DNA of 64,000 nucleotides from Roseomonas sp. (GCA_020249435.1 JADCFQ010000012.1:157484-221483), one strand, 5' to 3'. Counted from the stretch's first letter, positions 17,815-28,158 are shown. Numbers and translations are program-made. Notes: generated by a model not told the origin, from the letters alone.

Positions 17815-20046
17815 ATGCCTGATGATGTGAAAACCCTATCGCCCGCCGGGGCAGAGCGTGAAACACGCCTCGCGGATGCGCTTTCCGAACGCTATCTGGC
17901 CTATGCGCTTTCCACCATCACGGCGCGGTCCCTGCCGGATGTGCGCGATGGGTTGAAGCCCGTGCATCGGCGCCTGCTTTGGGCGATGCGGCAATTGCGG
18001 CTTGATCCGGAAGCGGGTTTCAAGAAATGCGCGCGTATCGTGGGCGATGTCATGGGTAAATATCACCCGCATGGCGATGCCGCGATTTATGAGGCGATGG
18101 TGCGGCTCGCGCAGGATTTTGCGGCGCGTTATCCGCTGGTCGAAGGCCAGGGCAATTTCGGCAATATTGATGGCGATAACCCGGCTGCCATGCGCTACAC
18201 CGAAGCGCGACTGACGGAAGTGGCGCAGGCGCTGCTGGAAGGGATTGAAGAAGACGCGGTAGATTTCCGCGCGACTTATGATGGGGAAGAACGTGAACCC
18301 ATCGTGCTGCCGGCGGCGTTTCCGCATCTGCTCGCCAATGGGGCGGCGGGGATTGCGGTGGGTATGGCAACCTCTATCCCGCCGCATAATGCCGGGGAGC
18401 TTTGCGCGGCTGCGCTTGAATTGGTGCGCAACCCGAATGCGGGGACGGATCAGCTGCTGCGCCATATCAAGGGGCCGGATTTCCCAACTGGCGGCATTCT
18501 GGTGGAAAGCGCTGAGGCGATGCGCGAAGCCTATGAAACCGGCCGTGGCGGGTTTCGCGTGCGCGCGAAATGGGAAGTGGAAAAGGGCAAGGCCGGAAGC
18601 TGGGTGATCATTGTCACCGAAATTCCCTATCAGGTGCAGAAGGCACGGCTGATTGAGCAGATCGCGCAATTGCTGGAAGAAAAGAAGCTGCCGTTGCTGG
18701 CCGATTTGCGCGATGAAAGCACTGAACAGGTGCGGATCGTACTAGAGCCGAAATCGCGCAATGTGGAACCGGCAGTGCTGATGGAAACGCTGTTCCGGGC
18801 CACCGCTTTGGAATCGCGCTTTTCGCTGAACATGAATGTGCTGGATGCGGATCGCACGCCGCGTGTGATGAGCTTGAAGGAAGTGCTGCGCGCCTGGCTC
18901 GATCATCGGCATGAGGTATTGCAGCGGCGCACCAATCATCGGCTGGGTGCGATTGCGCGGCGGCTTGAGATTCTGGATGGCTATCTGATTGCGTATCTCA
19001 ACCTGGATGAGGTGATCCGCATCATCCGGGAAGAAGATGAACCAAAGCCGCGCCTGATGGAACGCTTTGGCCTGACCGATACGCAGGCGGAAGCCATTCT
19101 GAACATGCGGCTGCGTGCGCTACGACGCCTGGAAGAAATGGAAATCCGCAAGGAGCATAAGAAGCTCTCGGCCGAACAGAAGAAGCTGCAGGCGCTGATG
19201 AAGTCTGAAGCTGCGCGCTGGGATGCGATTGCGGAAGAAATTGAAAGCATGCGCACGCGCTTCGGTGGCGGCGCTTTGGGCACGCGGCGCACGGCAACCG
19301 GTGCGGCGCTGCCGGAAGTGGTGGTGGATGAAGCCGCCTTTGTGGAGCGGGAGCCGATTACCGTGATCCTGTCTGAGAAAGGCTGGATCAGGGCGCAGAA
19401 GGGGCATGTGTCCCTGGATGCTGAATTGCGTTTCAAGGAAGGCGATAGCCTGTTCATCGCGCTGCATGCGGAGACCACGGATCGGCTGGTATTGTTTGCC
19501 ACCAATGGCAAGGCCTTTACGCTCAAGGCGGATAGCATTCCGCGCGGGCGTGGTGATGGGCAGCCGGTGCGCCTCATGCTTGATCTGACCAATGAGGATA
19601 CGGTGGTTGCGATGTTCGTGCATCGCGAAGGGCTGCGCTATCTGGTCGCGGCCTCCGACGGCAAAGGCTTTCTGGTGAAGGCCGAGGATTTGCTCGCGGA
19701 AAAGCGCACCGGCAAGCAGGTGCTGAATGTAGACCCGCCGGCAGAAGCGGCGGTCTGCGCGCCGGCGGAAGGTGATTGCGTTGCGGTGATTGGCGAGAAT
19801 CGCAAATTGCTGATTTTCCCGATTGACCAGGTACCGGAAATGACTCGTGGGCGCGGCGTGCAATTGCAAAGCTATCGCGATGGCGGGCTGGCGGATGCGA
19901 AGGTATTCACCCGCAAGGAAGGGCTTTCCTGGGTGCTTGGGGAAAGAACGCGGACCGAGACGGATTTGCGCGCCTGGGTTGGCAATCGCGCTGGCGCGGG
20001 CAAGGCGCCACCGAATGGGTTCCCGCGGTCCAATCGATTTGAATAA
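17815..20046 (+). CDS. parC: DNA topoisomerase IV subunit A
   Basis: This 743-residue subunit cleaves and rejoins DNA during decatenation. The catalytic Tyr is Y128 in [14 protein letters not shown]. The quinolone region reads [14 protein letters not shown], with Ala89 at the position of E. coli Ser80 and Glu93 at that of Glu84. The C-terminal domain has pinwheel repeats ([31 protein letters not shown]) and a moderately short tail, consistent with ParC more than GyrA. A terminator follows directly. Confidence 0.95.
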   Translation: MPDDVKTLSPAGAERETRLADALSERYLAYALSTITARSLPDVRDGLKPVHRRLLWAMRQLRLDPEAGFKKCARIVGDVMGKYHPHGDAAIYEAMVRLAQDFAARYPLVEGQGNFGNIDGDNPAAMRYTEARLTEVAQALLEGIEEDAVDFRATYDGEEREPIVLPAAFPHLLANGAAGIAVGMATSIPPHNAGELCAAALELVRNPNAGTDQLLRHIKGPDFPTGGILVESAEAMREAYETGRGGFRVRAKWEVEKGKAGSWVIIVTEIPYQVQKARLIEQIAQLLEEKKLPLLADLRDESTEQVRIVLEPKSRNVEPAVLMETLFRATALESRFSLNMNVLDADRTPRVMSLKEVLRAWLDHRHEVLQRRTNHRLGAIARRLEILDGYLIAYLNLDEVIRIIREEDEPKPRLMERFGLTDTQAEAILNMRLRALRRLEEMEIRKEHKKLSAEQKKLQALMKSEAARWDAIAEEIESMRTRFGGGALGTRRTATGAALPEVVVDEAAFVEREPITVILSEKGWIRAQKGHVSLDAELRFKEGDSLFIALHAETTDRLVLFATNGKAFTLKADSIPRGRGDGQPVRLMLDLTNEDTVVAMFVHREGLRYLVAASDGKGFLVKAEDLLAEKRTGKQVLNVDPPAEAAVCAPAEGDCVAVIGENRKLLIFPIDQVPEMTRGRGVQLQSYRDGGLADAKVFTRKEGLSWVLGERTRTETDLRAWVGNRAGAGKAPPNGFPRSNRFE

Positions 20047-20086
20047 AAAAGCCCCAGCGCGATGCTTTGCGCTGGGGCCTTGTTTC
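20045..20086. terminator. Bidirectional intrinsic terminator between parC and the BMP gene
   Basis: GCCCCAGCGC (20051-20060) pairs perfectly with GCGCTGGGGC (20069-20078) around an 8-nt loop. AAAAAA lies on the left and CTTGTTT on the right, so the hairpin has a U-rich exit in both directions and can end parC and the convergent ABC operon. Confidence 0.9.
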
Positions 20087-20103
20087 AGCGGTAATCAACC
20101 GCC

Positions 20104-21180
20104 TTACGGCATCGCGACATCAATGCCCTGATAGAAGTAGTTCTGCGCCCGGATTTCATCATCCGAAAGGCGCCGGCCCGCTGGGATCACCACCGTGCCA
20201 TCCTGGCGCGTGATCGGGCCTTCAAACGGGTGCAAAGTGCCGGCGGCGATGGCGTCGCGGATGCGCGTTGCCTCGCTCACTTCCTCGGGCGTCATATTGG
20301 TGAAGGGGGCCATGCGGAACATGCCGCTGCCAAGCCCGCCCCAGGTATCCGTCGGGCGCCAGGTGCCATCCAGCACGGCCTTGGCCCGTTCGGCGTAATA
20401 ATCGCCCCAATTATTCACGCTGCTGGTCAGGTGGGCGCGCGGCGCGAAGCGCGTCATATCCGATGCCTGGCCAAAGCCGAAGATGCCGCGCTGTTCCGCC
20501 AATTGCAGCGGCGCCGGGCCATCGGTGTGGCTGCACAGCACATCACAGCCCTGGTCAATCAGGGCGCGGGCGGCATCGGCCTCTCGCGCGGGGTTCGACC
20601 AGGCATTCACCCACACCACGCGCACCTTCATGGACGGGTCCACCGACCAGGCGCCGCGCATGACGGTATTGATGGCGCTGATCACCTCTGGCACTGGGAA
20701 GGTGGCGACATAGCCAATGGTCTTGGAACGCGATTTGCGCGCGGCAATCACGCCCTGGATGTAGCGGCCTTCGTAGAAGCGGGCATTGTAGATCGCCATA
20801 TTCGGCAGCGTCGTCGGGCCCGTAGCGTTTTCAAAGAACACGCCCGGGTGCTGCGGCGCCAGGCGCTGCGTGGGGGCGAAATAGGAAAAGCTGGTGGTGA
20901 AGATCAGCCGATGGCCGGTGCGGACCAGCTGCGTCACCACGCGGTCGAAATCGGGCGGGGCCACGGATTCGACCGTGGTGGCATTGACGCGGTCGCCCAG
21001 CACCTCCGCCATGCGGCGCCGGCCCTGGTCGTGCATATGCGACCACCCGAAATCGCCAACGGGGCCGATCAGGACGACGCCGACGCTGAGGCGTGATTGT
21101 GCTTCGGCCTGCTGGCCGGCCAGCGCAGCGCCGGCAAGACCGGCGGAGCCGGCCATAAGGTGACGACGGGTGATGTTCAT
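20104..21180 (-). CDS. BMP-family ABC transporter substrate-binding protein
   Basis: This 358-residue periplasmic lipoprotein-like binding protein is of the BmpA/Med family, usually a nucleoside receptor. A Tat-type signal (TRRHLMAGSAGLAGAALA) ends near AEAQ. The mature part has VGVVLIGPVGDFGWSHMHDQGRR, the family start, and later CDVLCSHTDGPAPLQLAEQRG. It is the last gene of a four-gene importer operon with a matching ATPase and two permeases. The neighbours support nucleoside or purine uptake, but the ligand is not shown by sequence. Confidence 0.92.
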   Translation of the reverse strand: MNITRRHLMAGSAGLAGAALAGQQAEAQSRLSVGVVLIGPVGDFGWSHMHDQGRRRMAEVLGDRVNATTVESVAPPDFDRVVTQLVRTGHRLIFTTSFSYFAPTQRLAPQHPGVFFENATGPTTLPNMAIYNARFYEGRYIQGVIAARKSRSKTIGYVATFPVPEVISAINTVMRGAWSVDPSMKVRVVWVNAWSNPAREADAARALIDQGCDVLCSHTDGPAPLQLAEQRGIFGFGQASDMTRFAPRAHLTSSVNNWGDYYAERAKAVLDGTWRPTDTWGGLGSGMFRMAPFTNMTPEEVSEATRIRDAIAAGTLHPFEGPITRQDGTVVIPAGRRLSDDEIRAQNYFYQGIDVAMP

Positions 21181-21238
21181 GAAGCTCTCCCTGAAAAGCG
21201 GTTCGGATTAAGCAAAATTAATGCCGATACGGAAGCCC

Positions 21239-22156
21239 TTATCTATCAGGCACGAAGGGCACGCCAAGGGAAGCCGGCCCCGCGGCCCCGCCGCGCCTTG
21301 CCCGCATAATGAGCACCAGCACGAGAATCGTGATCAGATAGGGCAAGGCCGCCAGAAATTGCGATGGCAGCGGCACGCCCGCCGATTGCGCATGCAATTG
21401 CAGGATGGTCAGCGCGCCGAACAGATAGGCGCCCACCATGGCCCTGAAGGGCAGCCAGGAGGCAAAGACCACAATCGCGAGTGCAATCCAGCCCCGCCCG
21501 GCAGTCATGCCGCTGGTCCAGAAGGGTGTCAGGACCAAGGACATATAGGCCCCCGCCAGCCCCGCGCATCCGCCGCCGAACAGGATGGCGAGCAGACGTA
21601 TGCGCCGCACCGGATAACCCAGCGCATGCGCTGCCGCGTGGTTTTCGCCAACCGCGCGCAGCACAAGCCCCGCGCGGCTTCGGGTCAGGAACCACCAAAC
21701 GCCGATGACCAATGCCACCGAGGCATAGACAAACGGGTCCTGATGGAAAAGCACCGGCCCGATGAAAGGAATATCTGACAGCCAGGGGATCTCGATCTTG
21801 CCGATGCCCGCGCGCTGCACGCCGACAAAGGGCGCGCCGATCACGCCGGAAAGCCCAAGCCCAATGATGGCGAGTGCCAGCCCCGCCGCGACCTGATTGG
21901 CGGCAAGGCCCAAGACCAGCGCAGCGAACACCAAGGACAGCGCCATGCCGGCCAGTACCGCCACCAGCACGCCAGAACTGGAAGACCCGGTGGTGATGGC
22001 CGCCGCAATGCCGGCGGCAGCGCCGATCACCATCATGCCCTCCACGCCCAAATTCAAAACGCCGGCGCGTTCCACCACCAATTCGCCAATCGCCGCAATC
22101 AGCAGCGGCGTGGAAGCCGTGATGATGGTCAGGATGATGGCTTCGAACAGCGTCAT
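21239..22156 (-). CDS. ABC transporter permease (YufQ/NupQ-like)
   Basis: This 305-residue inner-membrane permease is of the branched-chain/BMP type, with about eight hydrophobic segments and the conserved region GVEGMMVIGAAAGIAAAITTG near residue 40. Together with the other permease it forms the channel of the BMP importer. Its start overlaps the stop of the upstream permease by 4 bp, and 58 bp separate it from the receptor gene downstream. Confidence 0.92.
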   Translation of the reverse strand: MTLFEAIILTIITASTPLLIAAIGELVVERAGVLNLGVEGMMVIGAAAGIAAAITTGSSSSGVLVAVLAGMALSLVFAALVLGLAANQVAAGLALAIIGLGLSGVIGAPFVGVQRAGIGKIEIPWLSDIPFIGPVLFHQDPFVYASVALVIGVWWFLTRSRAGLVLRAVGENHAAAHALGYPVRRIRLLAILFGGGCAGLAGAYMSLVLTPFWTSGMTAGRGWIALAIVVFASWLPFRAMVGAYLFGALTILQLHAQSAGVPLPSQFLAALPYLITILVLVLIMRARRGGAAGPASLGVPFVPDR

Positions 22157-23229
22157 GCGGCGGCGCCCCGCAGCAAGCGGAAGCGATACAAAAGCATACT
22201 GTCGCAGACCAGCACGAAGAACAGCAAAAGCCCTTGCAGCACGCGGGTCGCATCCAAGGGCAGGCGCAGCATGATTTGCGCATTCTCACCACCGATGAAG
22301 GTGATGGCGATGAATATGCCGGCGAACAAACAGCCGATGGGGTTGAGCCTGCCCAAGAAGGCAACAATGATGGCGGTGAAGCCATAGCCAGGGGAAATGC
22401 CGGGCTGCAATTGCTTGACCGTGCCCGCGGCTTCCAGCACGCCGGCAAGCCCAGCCAGCGCGCCCGAGATCATGAAAACCGTGACGATCAAACGCGTTTC
22501 GGAAAACCCGGCAAAGCGCGCGGCGCGTGGCGCTTCACCCACCAGGCGAATTTCAAACCCCTTCAGCGTGCGCCCCATCAGCAGCATGAAGGCAAGCACC
22601 ACCGCAATCATGATGGGCGTGCCGATATTGAGCCGTCCGCCCGCCATCAGCAGCGGCAGCGTCGCTTCTGCTTCGAACACCACGCTATTGGGCATGTTGA
22701 AGCCCGCTGGGTCGCGCCAGGGGCCGCGCACCAGGTAATCCAGCAGCAATTCCGCGACATAAACCAGCATCAGGCTGGTGAGAATCTCATTGGCGCCGAA
22801 ATGCGTGCGCAGCAGTGCGGGGATCAGCGCGAAACAGGCGCCGGCCATGGCGCCCGCCAGCAGCATCACCGGCAAAAGCCATGGGCCCTGCGTGCTGCCA
22901 TGGGTGATGATGGCGATATAGCCGCCCGCCATGGCACCAAACAGGAATTGCCCCTCGGCGCCGATATTCCAGACCTTGGCGCGATAGCAGACCGCAAGCC
23001 CAACGGCGATGAGCACAAGCGGCGTCGCCTTCACCGCCACTTCCTGCAAGCCCCAGGAATCCGAGAGCGGATCAAGGAAATAGGTTTGCAGCGCCGCCAC
23101 CGGGTCCTTGCCGAGCAGCGCGAACATGATGGCGGCCGATATCATGGTCAGCGCCACCGCAATCATGGGCGATATCAGCATCAGGCTGATCGGCGTTTCC
23201 GTCCGCTTTTCCATGACAAGCTTCATCAC
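22153..23229 (-). CDS. ABC transporter permease (YufP/NupP-like)
   Basis: This 358-residue permease starts with a short cytoplasmic stretch and a first span around LMLISPMIAVALTMISAAIMFALLG, followed by the typical WNIGAEGQFLFGAMAGG motif near residue 90. It pairs with the YufQ-like permease. Its ATG overlaps the stop of the ATPase gene (ATGA), and its stop overlaps the next permease start, so stoichiometric production is likely. Confidence 0.92.
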   Translation of the reverse strand: MMKLVMEKRTETPISLMLISPMIAVALTMISAAIMFALLGKDPVAALQTYFLDPLSDSWGLQEVAVKATPLVLIAVGLAVCYRAKVWNIGAEGQFLFGAMAGGYIAIITHGSTQGPWLLPVMLLAGAMAGACFALIPALLRTHFGANEILTSLMLVYVAELLLDYLVRGPWRDPAGFNMPNSVVFEAEATLPLLMAGGRLNIGTPIMIAVVLAFMLLMGRTLKGFEIRLVGEAPRAARFAGFSETRLIVTVFMISGALAGLAGVLEAAGTVKQLQPGISPGYGFTAIIVAFLGRLNPIGCLFAGIFIAITFIGGENAQIMLRLPLDATRVLQGLLLFFVLVCDSMLLYRFRLLRGAAA

Positions 23230-24743
23230 GCCGCCATCCCCGCCCCGCCCATGAGTAGGCCGAGCGATTCGCGTGTGGCTTCGGCGGTCGGCATGGCGGG
23301 TGAAAGCCTGCCCATGAACATGACGCAGAGCCGATCTGAGATTTCCAGCAGCTCATCCAAATCCTGGCTGATCACCAGAACAGCGCTGCCCGCACGCGCA
23401 AGATCCATCAGCGCCTGGCGAATGGTGGCAGCGGCGCCGGCATCAACGCCCCAGCTTGGTTGCGCCACCACCAAAAGGCCGGGCTTGCGCGCGATCTCGC
23501 GGCCAATGACGAATTTCTGCAAATTGCCGCCGGATAGCGCGCGGGCTTCCGGATCGGCGGGGCCTTTGCGCACATCAAAGGCGCGCACCACCTTGCCCAC
23601 GAAGTCAGTCAGCTTGGCGCGATCCACCAGGCCATGGCGCAAAAAACCATTGGTGGCATGGCCTGAGAGCAGCGCGTTTTCCGTGAGCCGCATGGCAGGC
23701 GCCGCGCCATGGCCAAGCCGTTCTTCCGGCACAAAGGCAGCGCCACGCCGACGGCGTTCATTGATGCCGGCGCGACCCACCGCGACACCATCCATGACAA
23801 TGGCGGCGTCATGCGGCGCCAATTCTTCGCCGCTGAGGGCTGCAAAAAGCTCATCCTGGCCATTGCCGGCGACGCCCGCGATGCCCAGCACCTCACCGGC
23901 GCGGAGTTCCAGGCTGATCCCATCCAGCGCAATGCCATGCGCGTGCTGTGGCGGGAGTGACAGCGCCGAGACCGCCAGCCGCACCGGGCCTTGCGCTTCA
24001 ATCACATCATGGCGGATGGGCACCACATCACCGCCCATCATCATGCGCGCGAGGCTCGCTGCCGTTTCCGCGCGCGGGTCGCAATGCGCCACCACCTGGC
24101 CGCCGCGCAGAATGGTCGCGGCTTCGCAAATGCGCCGTACTTCTTCCAATTTGTGGGAGATGTAGAGCACAGAACGCCCTTCAGCGCGCAGCCTGGCGAG
24201 CGTCGCGAAAAGCCCCTCGGCTTCCTGGGGTGTCAATACGGAAGTGGGTTCATCCAGGATCAGCAGGCTTGGGTCCTGCATCAGGCAGCGCATGATCTCA
24301 ACGCGCTGGCGTTCACCCACGGAAAGCCGCCAGACTTCGCGCCTGGGATCAAGTGGCAGGCCATAGGCGCGGCTTGTTTCAGCAAGGCGTTCGGCGATGT
24401 CTTCCAAGGCGCCCGCGCCATCAAGCGCGAGGGCGACGTTTTCCGCGACCGTCAGCGCCTCAAACAATGAGAAATGCTGAAACACCATGCCAATGCCAAG
24501 CGCGCGGGCGGCGCGCGGCGTTTCCACCTGAACCGGTGTGCCGCGCCAGACCAGCCGCCCCGTATCCGGGCGCAGCAGGCCGTAGATGATTTTGACGAGC
24601 GTGGATTTGCCGGCGCCGTTTTCGCCGAGCAGCGCGTGGATTTCGCCTGGCGCCACTTTCAGTTCCACGGCGTTATTCGCCACCAAGGCGCCGAAGCGCT
24701 TGGTAATGCCCTCAGCGGCGAGAAGCGGGGGGGTGGCCTGCAT
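23226..24743 (-). CDS. ABC transporter ATP-binding protein (YufO/NupO-like, two NBDs)
   Basis: This 505-residue ATPase has two nucleotide-binding domains. NBD1 has Walker A GENGAGKST, signature LSVGERQRVEI and Walker B LLILDEPTSVL. NBD2 has a degenerate Walker A (GVAGNGQDE) and signature LSGGNLQKFVIGREI, typical of BMP/sugar importers. I use the ATG at 24743 (MQATPPLLAAEGITK), 30 codons inside the track ORF, because the longer form would run into yihA and lacks family similarity. It is the first gene of the importer operon, 65 bp after the yihA stop. Confidence 0.94.
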   Translation of the reverse strand: MQATPPLLAAEGITKRFGALVANNAVELKVAPGEIHALLGENGAGKSTLVKIIYGLLRPDTGRLVWRGTPVQVETPRAARALGIGMVFQHFSLFEALTVAENVALALDGAGALEDIAERLAETSRAYGLPLDPRREVWRLSVGERQRVEIMRCLMQDPSLLILDEPTSVLTPQEAEGLFATLARLRAEGRSVLYISHKLEEVRRICEAATILRGGQVVAHCDPRAETAASLARMMMGGDVVPIRHDVIEAQGPVRLAVSALSLPPQHAHGIALDGISLELRAGEVLGIAGVAGNGQDELFAALSGEELAPHDAAIVMDGVAVGRAGINERRRRGAAFVPEERLGHGAAPAMRLTENALLSGHATNGFLRHGLVDRAKLTDFVGKVVRAFDVRKGPADPEARALSGGNLQKFVIGREIARKPGLLVVAQPSWGVDAGAAATIRQALMDLARAGSAVLVISQDLDELLEISDRLCVMFMGRLSPAMPTAEATRESLGLLMGGAGMAA

Positions 24744-24807
24744 GACGCGGCTGTAACCTTTTTCGGCGGCCCTGTCGCGGTGCCCCGGCCAATCGGCGGG
24801 CAGAAAA

Positions 24808-25470
24808 TCAGCCCGGCAGGGCGAAGGCTGCAAGCTCAGCGCGCAATTCCGGAATGCCCTGCCCGGTTTCGCTGCTGGTCACCATCACCACCGGATGGCC
24901 TGCCGTGTGGCGCCGGGCGAGGCCTTCAACCTCGGCCAGGCGCTTGGCCAATTGGGCGGGCGGCACGTCATCGGCCTTGGTCAGCACGATCTGGAAGGCG
25001 ACTGCGGCATCATCCAAAAGCTGCATCGCCGCGCGATCGGCGGATTTGGTTTCAATCCGCGCATCCATCAGCAGCAGCACACGGCCAAGATTGGGCCGGC
25101 CGCGCAGATAATCGAACATCATGCCCTGCCAATCGGCCTGCAATTCCTTGGATGCCTTGGCATAGCCATAGCCCGGCATATCCACGAGTGCGAGCCGATC
25201 ACCCAAATTGAAGAAATTGAGCTGGCGTGTGCGCCCTGGTGTGTTGGAAACCCGCGCCAGAGCATTGCGCCCGGTCAGCGCATTCAGCAGGGATGATTTG
25301 CCGACATTGGAACGCCCGCAAAAGGCAATCTCCGGCAGGCCGGGTGGCGGCACTTGTTCAAGTTTTTGGGCACCGAAATAGAAATCACAAGGCCGCGCAA
25401 AAAGCAGCCGCCCCGCTTCAAGCAGGGCGGCGCGGGCTTCCTCCTCGGATGTGTCGGCAAGGCCGTTCAT
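24808..25470 (-). CDS. yihA: Ribosome biogenesis GTPase YihA/EngB
   Basis: This GTPase of about 220 residues is needed for 50S assembly. Motifs are GRSNVGKSS (G1), TPGRTRQLNFF (G2), DMPGYGYAKASKE (G3) and TKAD (G4). The ATG at 25470 (MNGLADTSEEEARAALLEAG) avoids overlap with yidC, which ends 22 bp upstream; the track start lies inside yidC. It closes the rpmH-rnpA-yidD-yidC-yihA cluster. In many relatives argB follows, but here an ABC importer does. Confidence 0.95.
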   Translation of the reverse strand: MNGLADTSEEEARAALLEAGRLLFARPCDFYFGAQKLEQVPPPGLPEIAFCGRSNVGKSSLLNALTGRNALARVSNTPGRTRQLNFFNLGDRLALVDMPGYGYAKASKELQADWQGMMFDYLRGRPNLGRVLLLMDARIETKSADRAAMQLLDDAAVAFQIVLTKADDVPPAQLAKRLAEVEGLARRHTAGHPVVMVTSSETGQGIPELRAELAAFALPG

Positions 25471-25492
25471 CACGCAAACCCGGCAAGCGGTA

Positions 25493-27283
25493 TCACGCCT
25501 TCTTGCCGCCTGCCTTGGCCGCACGATTGGCCGCGCGTTCATGGCGCATGATGTAGTATTGCTGGCCGACGGAAAGCGTATTGTTCCAGGCCCAATAGAT
25601 GATGAGCCCTGCCGGGAAGGATGCCAGCATGAAGGTGAAGATCACCGGCATCCAGGCGAAAATCTTCGCCTGAATCGGATCGGGCGGCTGCGGGTTCAGC
25701 TTCTGCTGCACCCACATCGTCAGGCCCATGATCAAAGCCCAGGCCGGCATATGGAGGAAGGTGCTCCAGGCCGCGGGATCAAAGGGCAGCAGGCCGAACA
25801 GGTTGAACAGATTGGTGGGATCAGGCGCGGACAAATCCTTGATCCAGCCAAAGAAGGGCTGATGGCGCATTTCGATGGTGACAAACAGCACCTTGTAAAG
25901 CGCGAAGAACACCGGGATCTGGATCAGGATCGGCAAGCAGCCGGAGGCAGGATTGACCTTTTCACTCCGGTAAAGCGCCATCATCTCCGTCTGCGCTTTT
26001 TGCGGATCATCCTTGTAGCGTTCCTTGAGCTCGGCCATTTTGGGCGCGAGCACCTTCATCTTCGCCATGGATTTATAGGCCTTGTTGGCCAACGGGAAGA
26101 AAAGGATCTTGATGGCAAGCGTGAAGACCAGAATGGCGACGCCGAAATTGCCGAACAGCTGGAACAGCCAATCCAAGGCATAGAAAAAGGGCTTGGTCAT
26201 GAAGTAGAACCAGCCGAAATCAATCGCCTTGTCGAAATCCTTGATGCGGAAGCGCGTGGCGTAATCATCCAGCAGATGCACTTCCTTCGCACCGGCAAAC
26301 AGACGGCTTTTGAAGCCATCCGTGGCGCCTGGCGCGATCTGTTGTGCGGCAGGGGCAGCGATATCCACCTGCCAGCGCTCACCGGCTGTGCCGGGCGCTT
26401 CGCTGACAAAGCGATAGGCAGCGCGCATCGGCTGATCTGGTGCTGCCGGCATCAGTGCCGCGAGCCAATATTTATCGGTAATGCCAACCCAACCGCCGGC
26501 ATCTTCCTGTTCGAAGGCCGGGCCGCGCCGCTTCTGCGCTTCGGTCTTGGCATCGGCGAAGGTCACTTCATTCAAGCGCCCGCCAACAACACCGGTGAAG
26601 CCTTCATGCAGAATGAAGAAGCCTTCCACCTTGGGCGTCACTTCACGCCGGATGCGCGCCCAGGGCAGTACCGCCACCATGTCACCACTTGTATTGCGCA
26701 TGCGCTGTTCGGCGGCGAACATGTAATTCTCATCCAGGCTTAGCTGGATTTCGAACACCTGCCCCTGGCCATTATCCCAGGTGAGTGTCACCGGCTTACC
26801 GGGCGCGAGTGGCCCGCCGCTGATCTGCCAATCCGTATCACCATCCGGCACGCGGGTGCGGCCATCGGCTGCCGTCCAGCCCCATTGCGCGAAATAGGGT
26901 GCATCAGAATCGCGCGGCGCGAACAGCCGCACGGGCGCAGAACCTGGCGCGGTGGTTTCGCGGTGGCGCAGCAGCACCAGATCATCCAGCCGCGCGCCGC
27001 GCAGATTGAGATTGCCAGCGACCGAGGGGCTTTCAATGGCAATACGACGCGCCGGGGTGCGCGCGGCGGGTGCGGCTTCCTGTTGTGATGGTGCGGTAAG
27101 GATCGGTGTCGCCGGCACAGCCGCGCCAGAGGCCGCCGGGGCGGGCACGGCGGGCGCAGGCGCGGCCTGCTGCGTGATGGGCGCAGGCGCTTCGGGCGGG
27201 GCATTCATGCGCTTGTAGACATCGAAAAGCAGCAGGATGCCGATTGAAAGCGCAATCGCGGCGAACAGACGCTTCTGATCCAT
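25493..27283 (-). CDS. yidC: Membrane protein insertase YidC
   Basis: This 596-residue insertase has an N-terminal span (LFAAIALSIGILLLFDVY), a Pro/Ala-rich linker, a large periplasmic domain (about 75-360) and a C-terminal core of five spans. The core starts at FGWFYFMTKPFFYALDWLFQLFGNFGVAILVFTL and includes the cytoplasmic hairpin KMAELKERYKDDPQKAQTEM and NPASGCLPILIQIPVFFALYKVL. It inserts and folds inner-membrane proteins with or without Sec. The Lys-rich C-terminus (AKAGGKKA) suits ribosome contact. It lies 9 bp after yidD. Confidence 0.97.
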   Translation of the reverse strand: MDQKRLFAAIALSIGILLLFDVYKRMNAPPEAPAPITQQAAPAPAVPAPAASGAAVPATPILTAPSQQEAAPAARTPARRIAIESPSVAGNLNLRGARLDDLVLLRHRETTAPGSAPVRLFAPRDSDAPYFAQWGWTAADGRTRVPDGDTDWQISGGPLAPGKPVTLTWDNGQGQVFEIQLSLDENYMFAAEQRMRNTSGDMVAVLPWARIRREVTPKVEGFFILHEGFTGVVGGRLNEVTFADAKTEAQKRRGPAFEQEDAGGWVGITDKYWLAALMPAAPDQPMRAAYRFVSEAPGTAGERWQVDIAAPAAQQIAPGATDGFKSRLFAGAKEVHLLDDYATRFRIKDFDKAIDFGWFYFMTKPFFYALDWLFQLFGNFGVAILVFTLAIKILFFPLANKAYKSMAKMKVLAPKMAELKERYKDDPQKAQTEMMALYRSEKVNPASGCLPILIQIPVFFALYKVLFVTIEMRHQPFFGWIKDLSAPDPTNLFNLFGLLPFDPAAWSTFLHMPAWALIMGLTMWVQQKLNPQPPDPIQAKIFAWMPVIFTFMLASFPAGLIIYWAWNNTLSVGQQYYIMRHERAANRAAKAGGKKA

Positions 27284-27292
27284 GGCGGGTGC

Positions 27293-27532
27293 TCAGCCTT
27301 TGGTGTTTTTGGGGCGGGGAACGGGGTCGTAGCCGCCAGGGGTCCAGGGGTTGCAGCGCAGAATGCGCCGCGTGGTCAACCAGCTGCCGCGCAGCGCGCC
27401 ATGATCTTCCAGGGCTTCCAGCGCGTAATCACTGCAGGTCGGGTAATGGCGGCAATGGCTGCCGATAATGCCGCGCAGCGTGTAGCGATAGGCATGCACG
27501 CAGCCCTTCAGCGCAACGGTGGGCAGGCTCAT
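27293..27532 (-). CDS. yidD: Membrane protein insertion efficiency factor YidD
   Basis: This 79-residue protein has the three conserved Cys in [21 protein letters not shown] and [18 protein letters not shown], the complete YidD signature. It is membrane-associated by an amphipathic N-terminus and helps YidC. It overlaps the rnpA 3' end by 4 bp. Confidence 0.96.
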   Translation of the reverse strand: MSLPTVALKGCVHAYRYTLRGIIGSHCRHYPTCSDYALEALEDHGALRGSWLTTRRILRCNPWTPGGYDPVPRPKNTKG

Positions 27533-27909
27533 GGTGCCACACCGGCTTGGCAGAGAGCCGCGCGCAAATCCTCAATCAGCAAGGGAAAGGGACGCTCGGC
27601 GGTCGCATCGCGCCCGATCAGCACCAGATCCCAGCCGGATAGCGCCATGCCAGGCAGCGTCAGCCGCGCGGCTTCCTTGAGCCGCCGGCGCGCGCGGTTG
27701 CGGATAACGGCATTGCCGATTTTCTTCGTCACGGTGAAGCCAAGCCTGAGCGAGGGTTCCGGCACGGCAAGCGCTTGCAGCACCAGACCAGACCGCGCGG
27801 CGCGTTTGCCGCGTGCTGCGGCGCGCAGAAATTCCCGCCGTTTCTTGAGCCTTGCAAGCCCGGCTGCCGTGGGCGGCAATGGTGCGGCGGAAGAGGCAAG
27901 CCGCTCCAT
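27529..27909 (-). CDS. rnpA: Ribonuclease P protein component
   Basis: This protein subunit of RNase P (about 126 residues) helps the RNA subunit bind pre-tRNA leaders. The signature is [21 protein letters not shown], with [10 protein letters not shown] upstream. I place the start at 27909 ([11 protein letters not shown]), 25 bp after rpmH; the track ORF starts inside and antisense to rpmH coding sequence and is too long. The family start is often LKKRREFL, so the first 15 residues could be an extension. Confidence 0.94.
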   Translation of the reverse strand: MERLASSAAPLPPTAAGLARLKKRREFLRAAARGKRAARSGLVLQALAVPEPSLRLGFTVTKKIGNAVIRNRARRRLKEAARLTLPGMALSGWDLVLIGRDATAERPFPLLIEDLRAALCQAGVAP

Positions 27910-27934
27910 CACGCAACCCCGCGCGATGCTTGCT

Positions 27935-28069
27935 TCAGGCGGAAAGACGCTTGCGGCCCTTGGCGCGGCGATTGGCCAGCACCTTGCGGCCGCCCACAGT
28001 CGAAAGGCGGGAGCGAAAGCCATGGCGACGCTTCCGGACGAGCTTGGAGGGCTGATAGGTACGCTTCAC
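27935..28069 (-). CDS. rpmH: 50S ribosomal protein L34, GTG start
   Basis: This 44-residue L34 reads [22 protein letters not shown], the invariant family start. The true start is a GTG at 28069, with GGAGAAG 5 bp upstream; the track ORF places an ATG 24 codons too early. It is the first gene of the rpmH-rnpA-yidD-yidC-yihA operon. Confidence 0.97.
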   Translation of the reverse strand: MKRTYQPSKLVRKRRHGFRSRLSTVGGRKVLANRRAKGRKRLSA

Positions 28070-28158
28070 GATACTTCTCCCAGAGGGTCGTAGCCATAAG
28101 GCAAAGAAAGAGCGCCGGCGGCAGGCCATTGGCGGACCCACCCCGGCGGGGTGGCGTT

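Noticed and set aside
22234-24165. 643-codon plus-strand ORF
   Set aside because: It runs antisense through the ABC permease and ATPase genes, which have clear motifs on the other strand.
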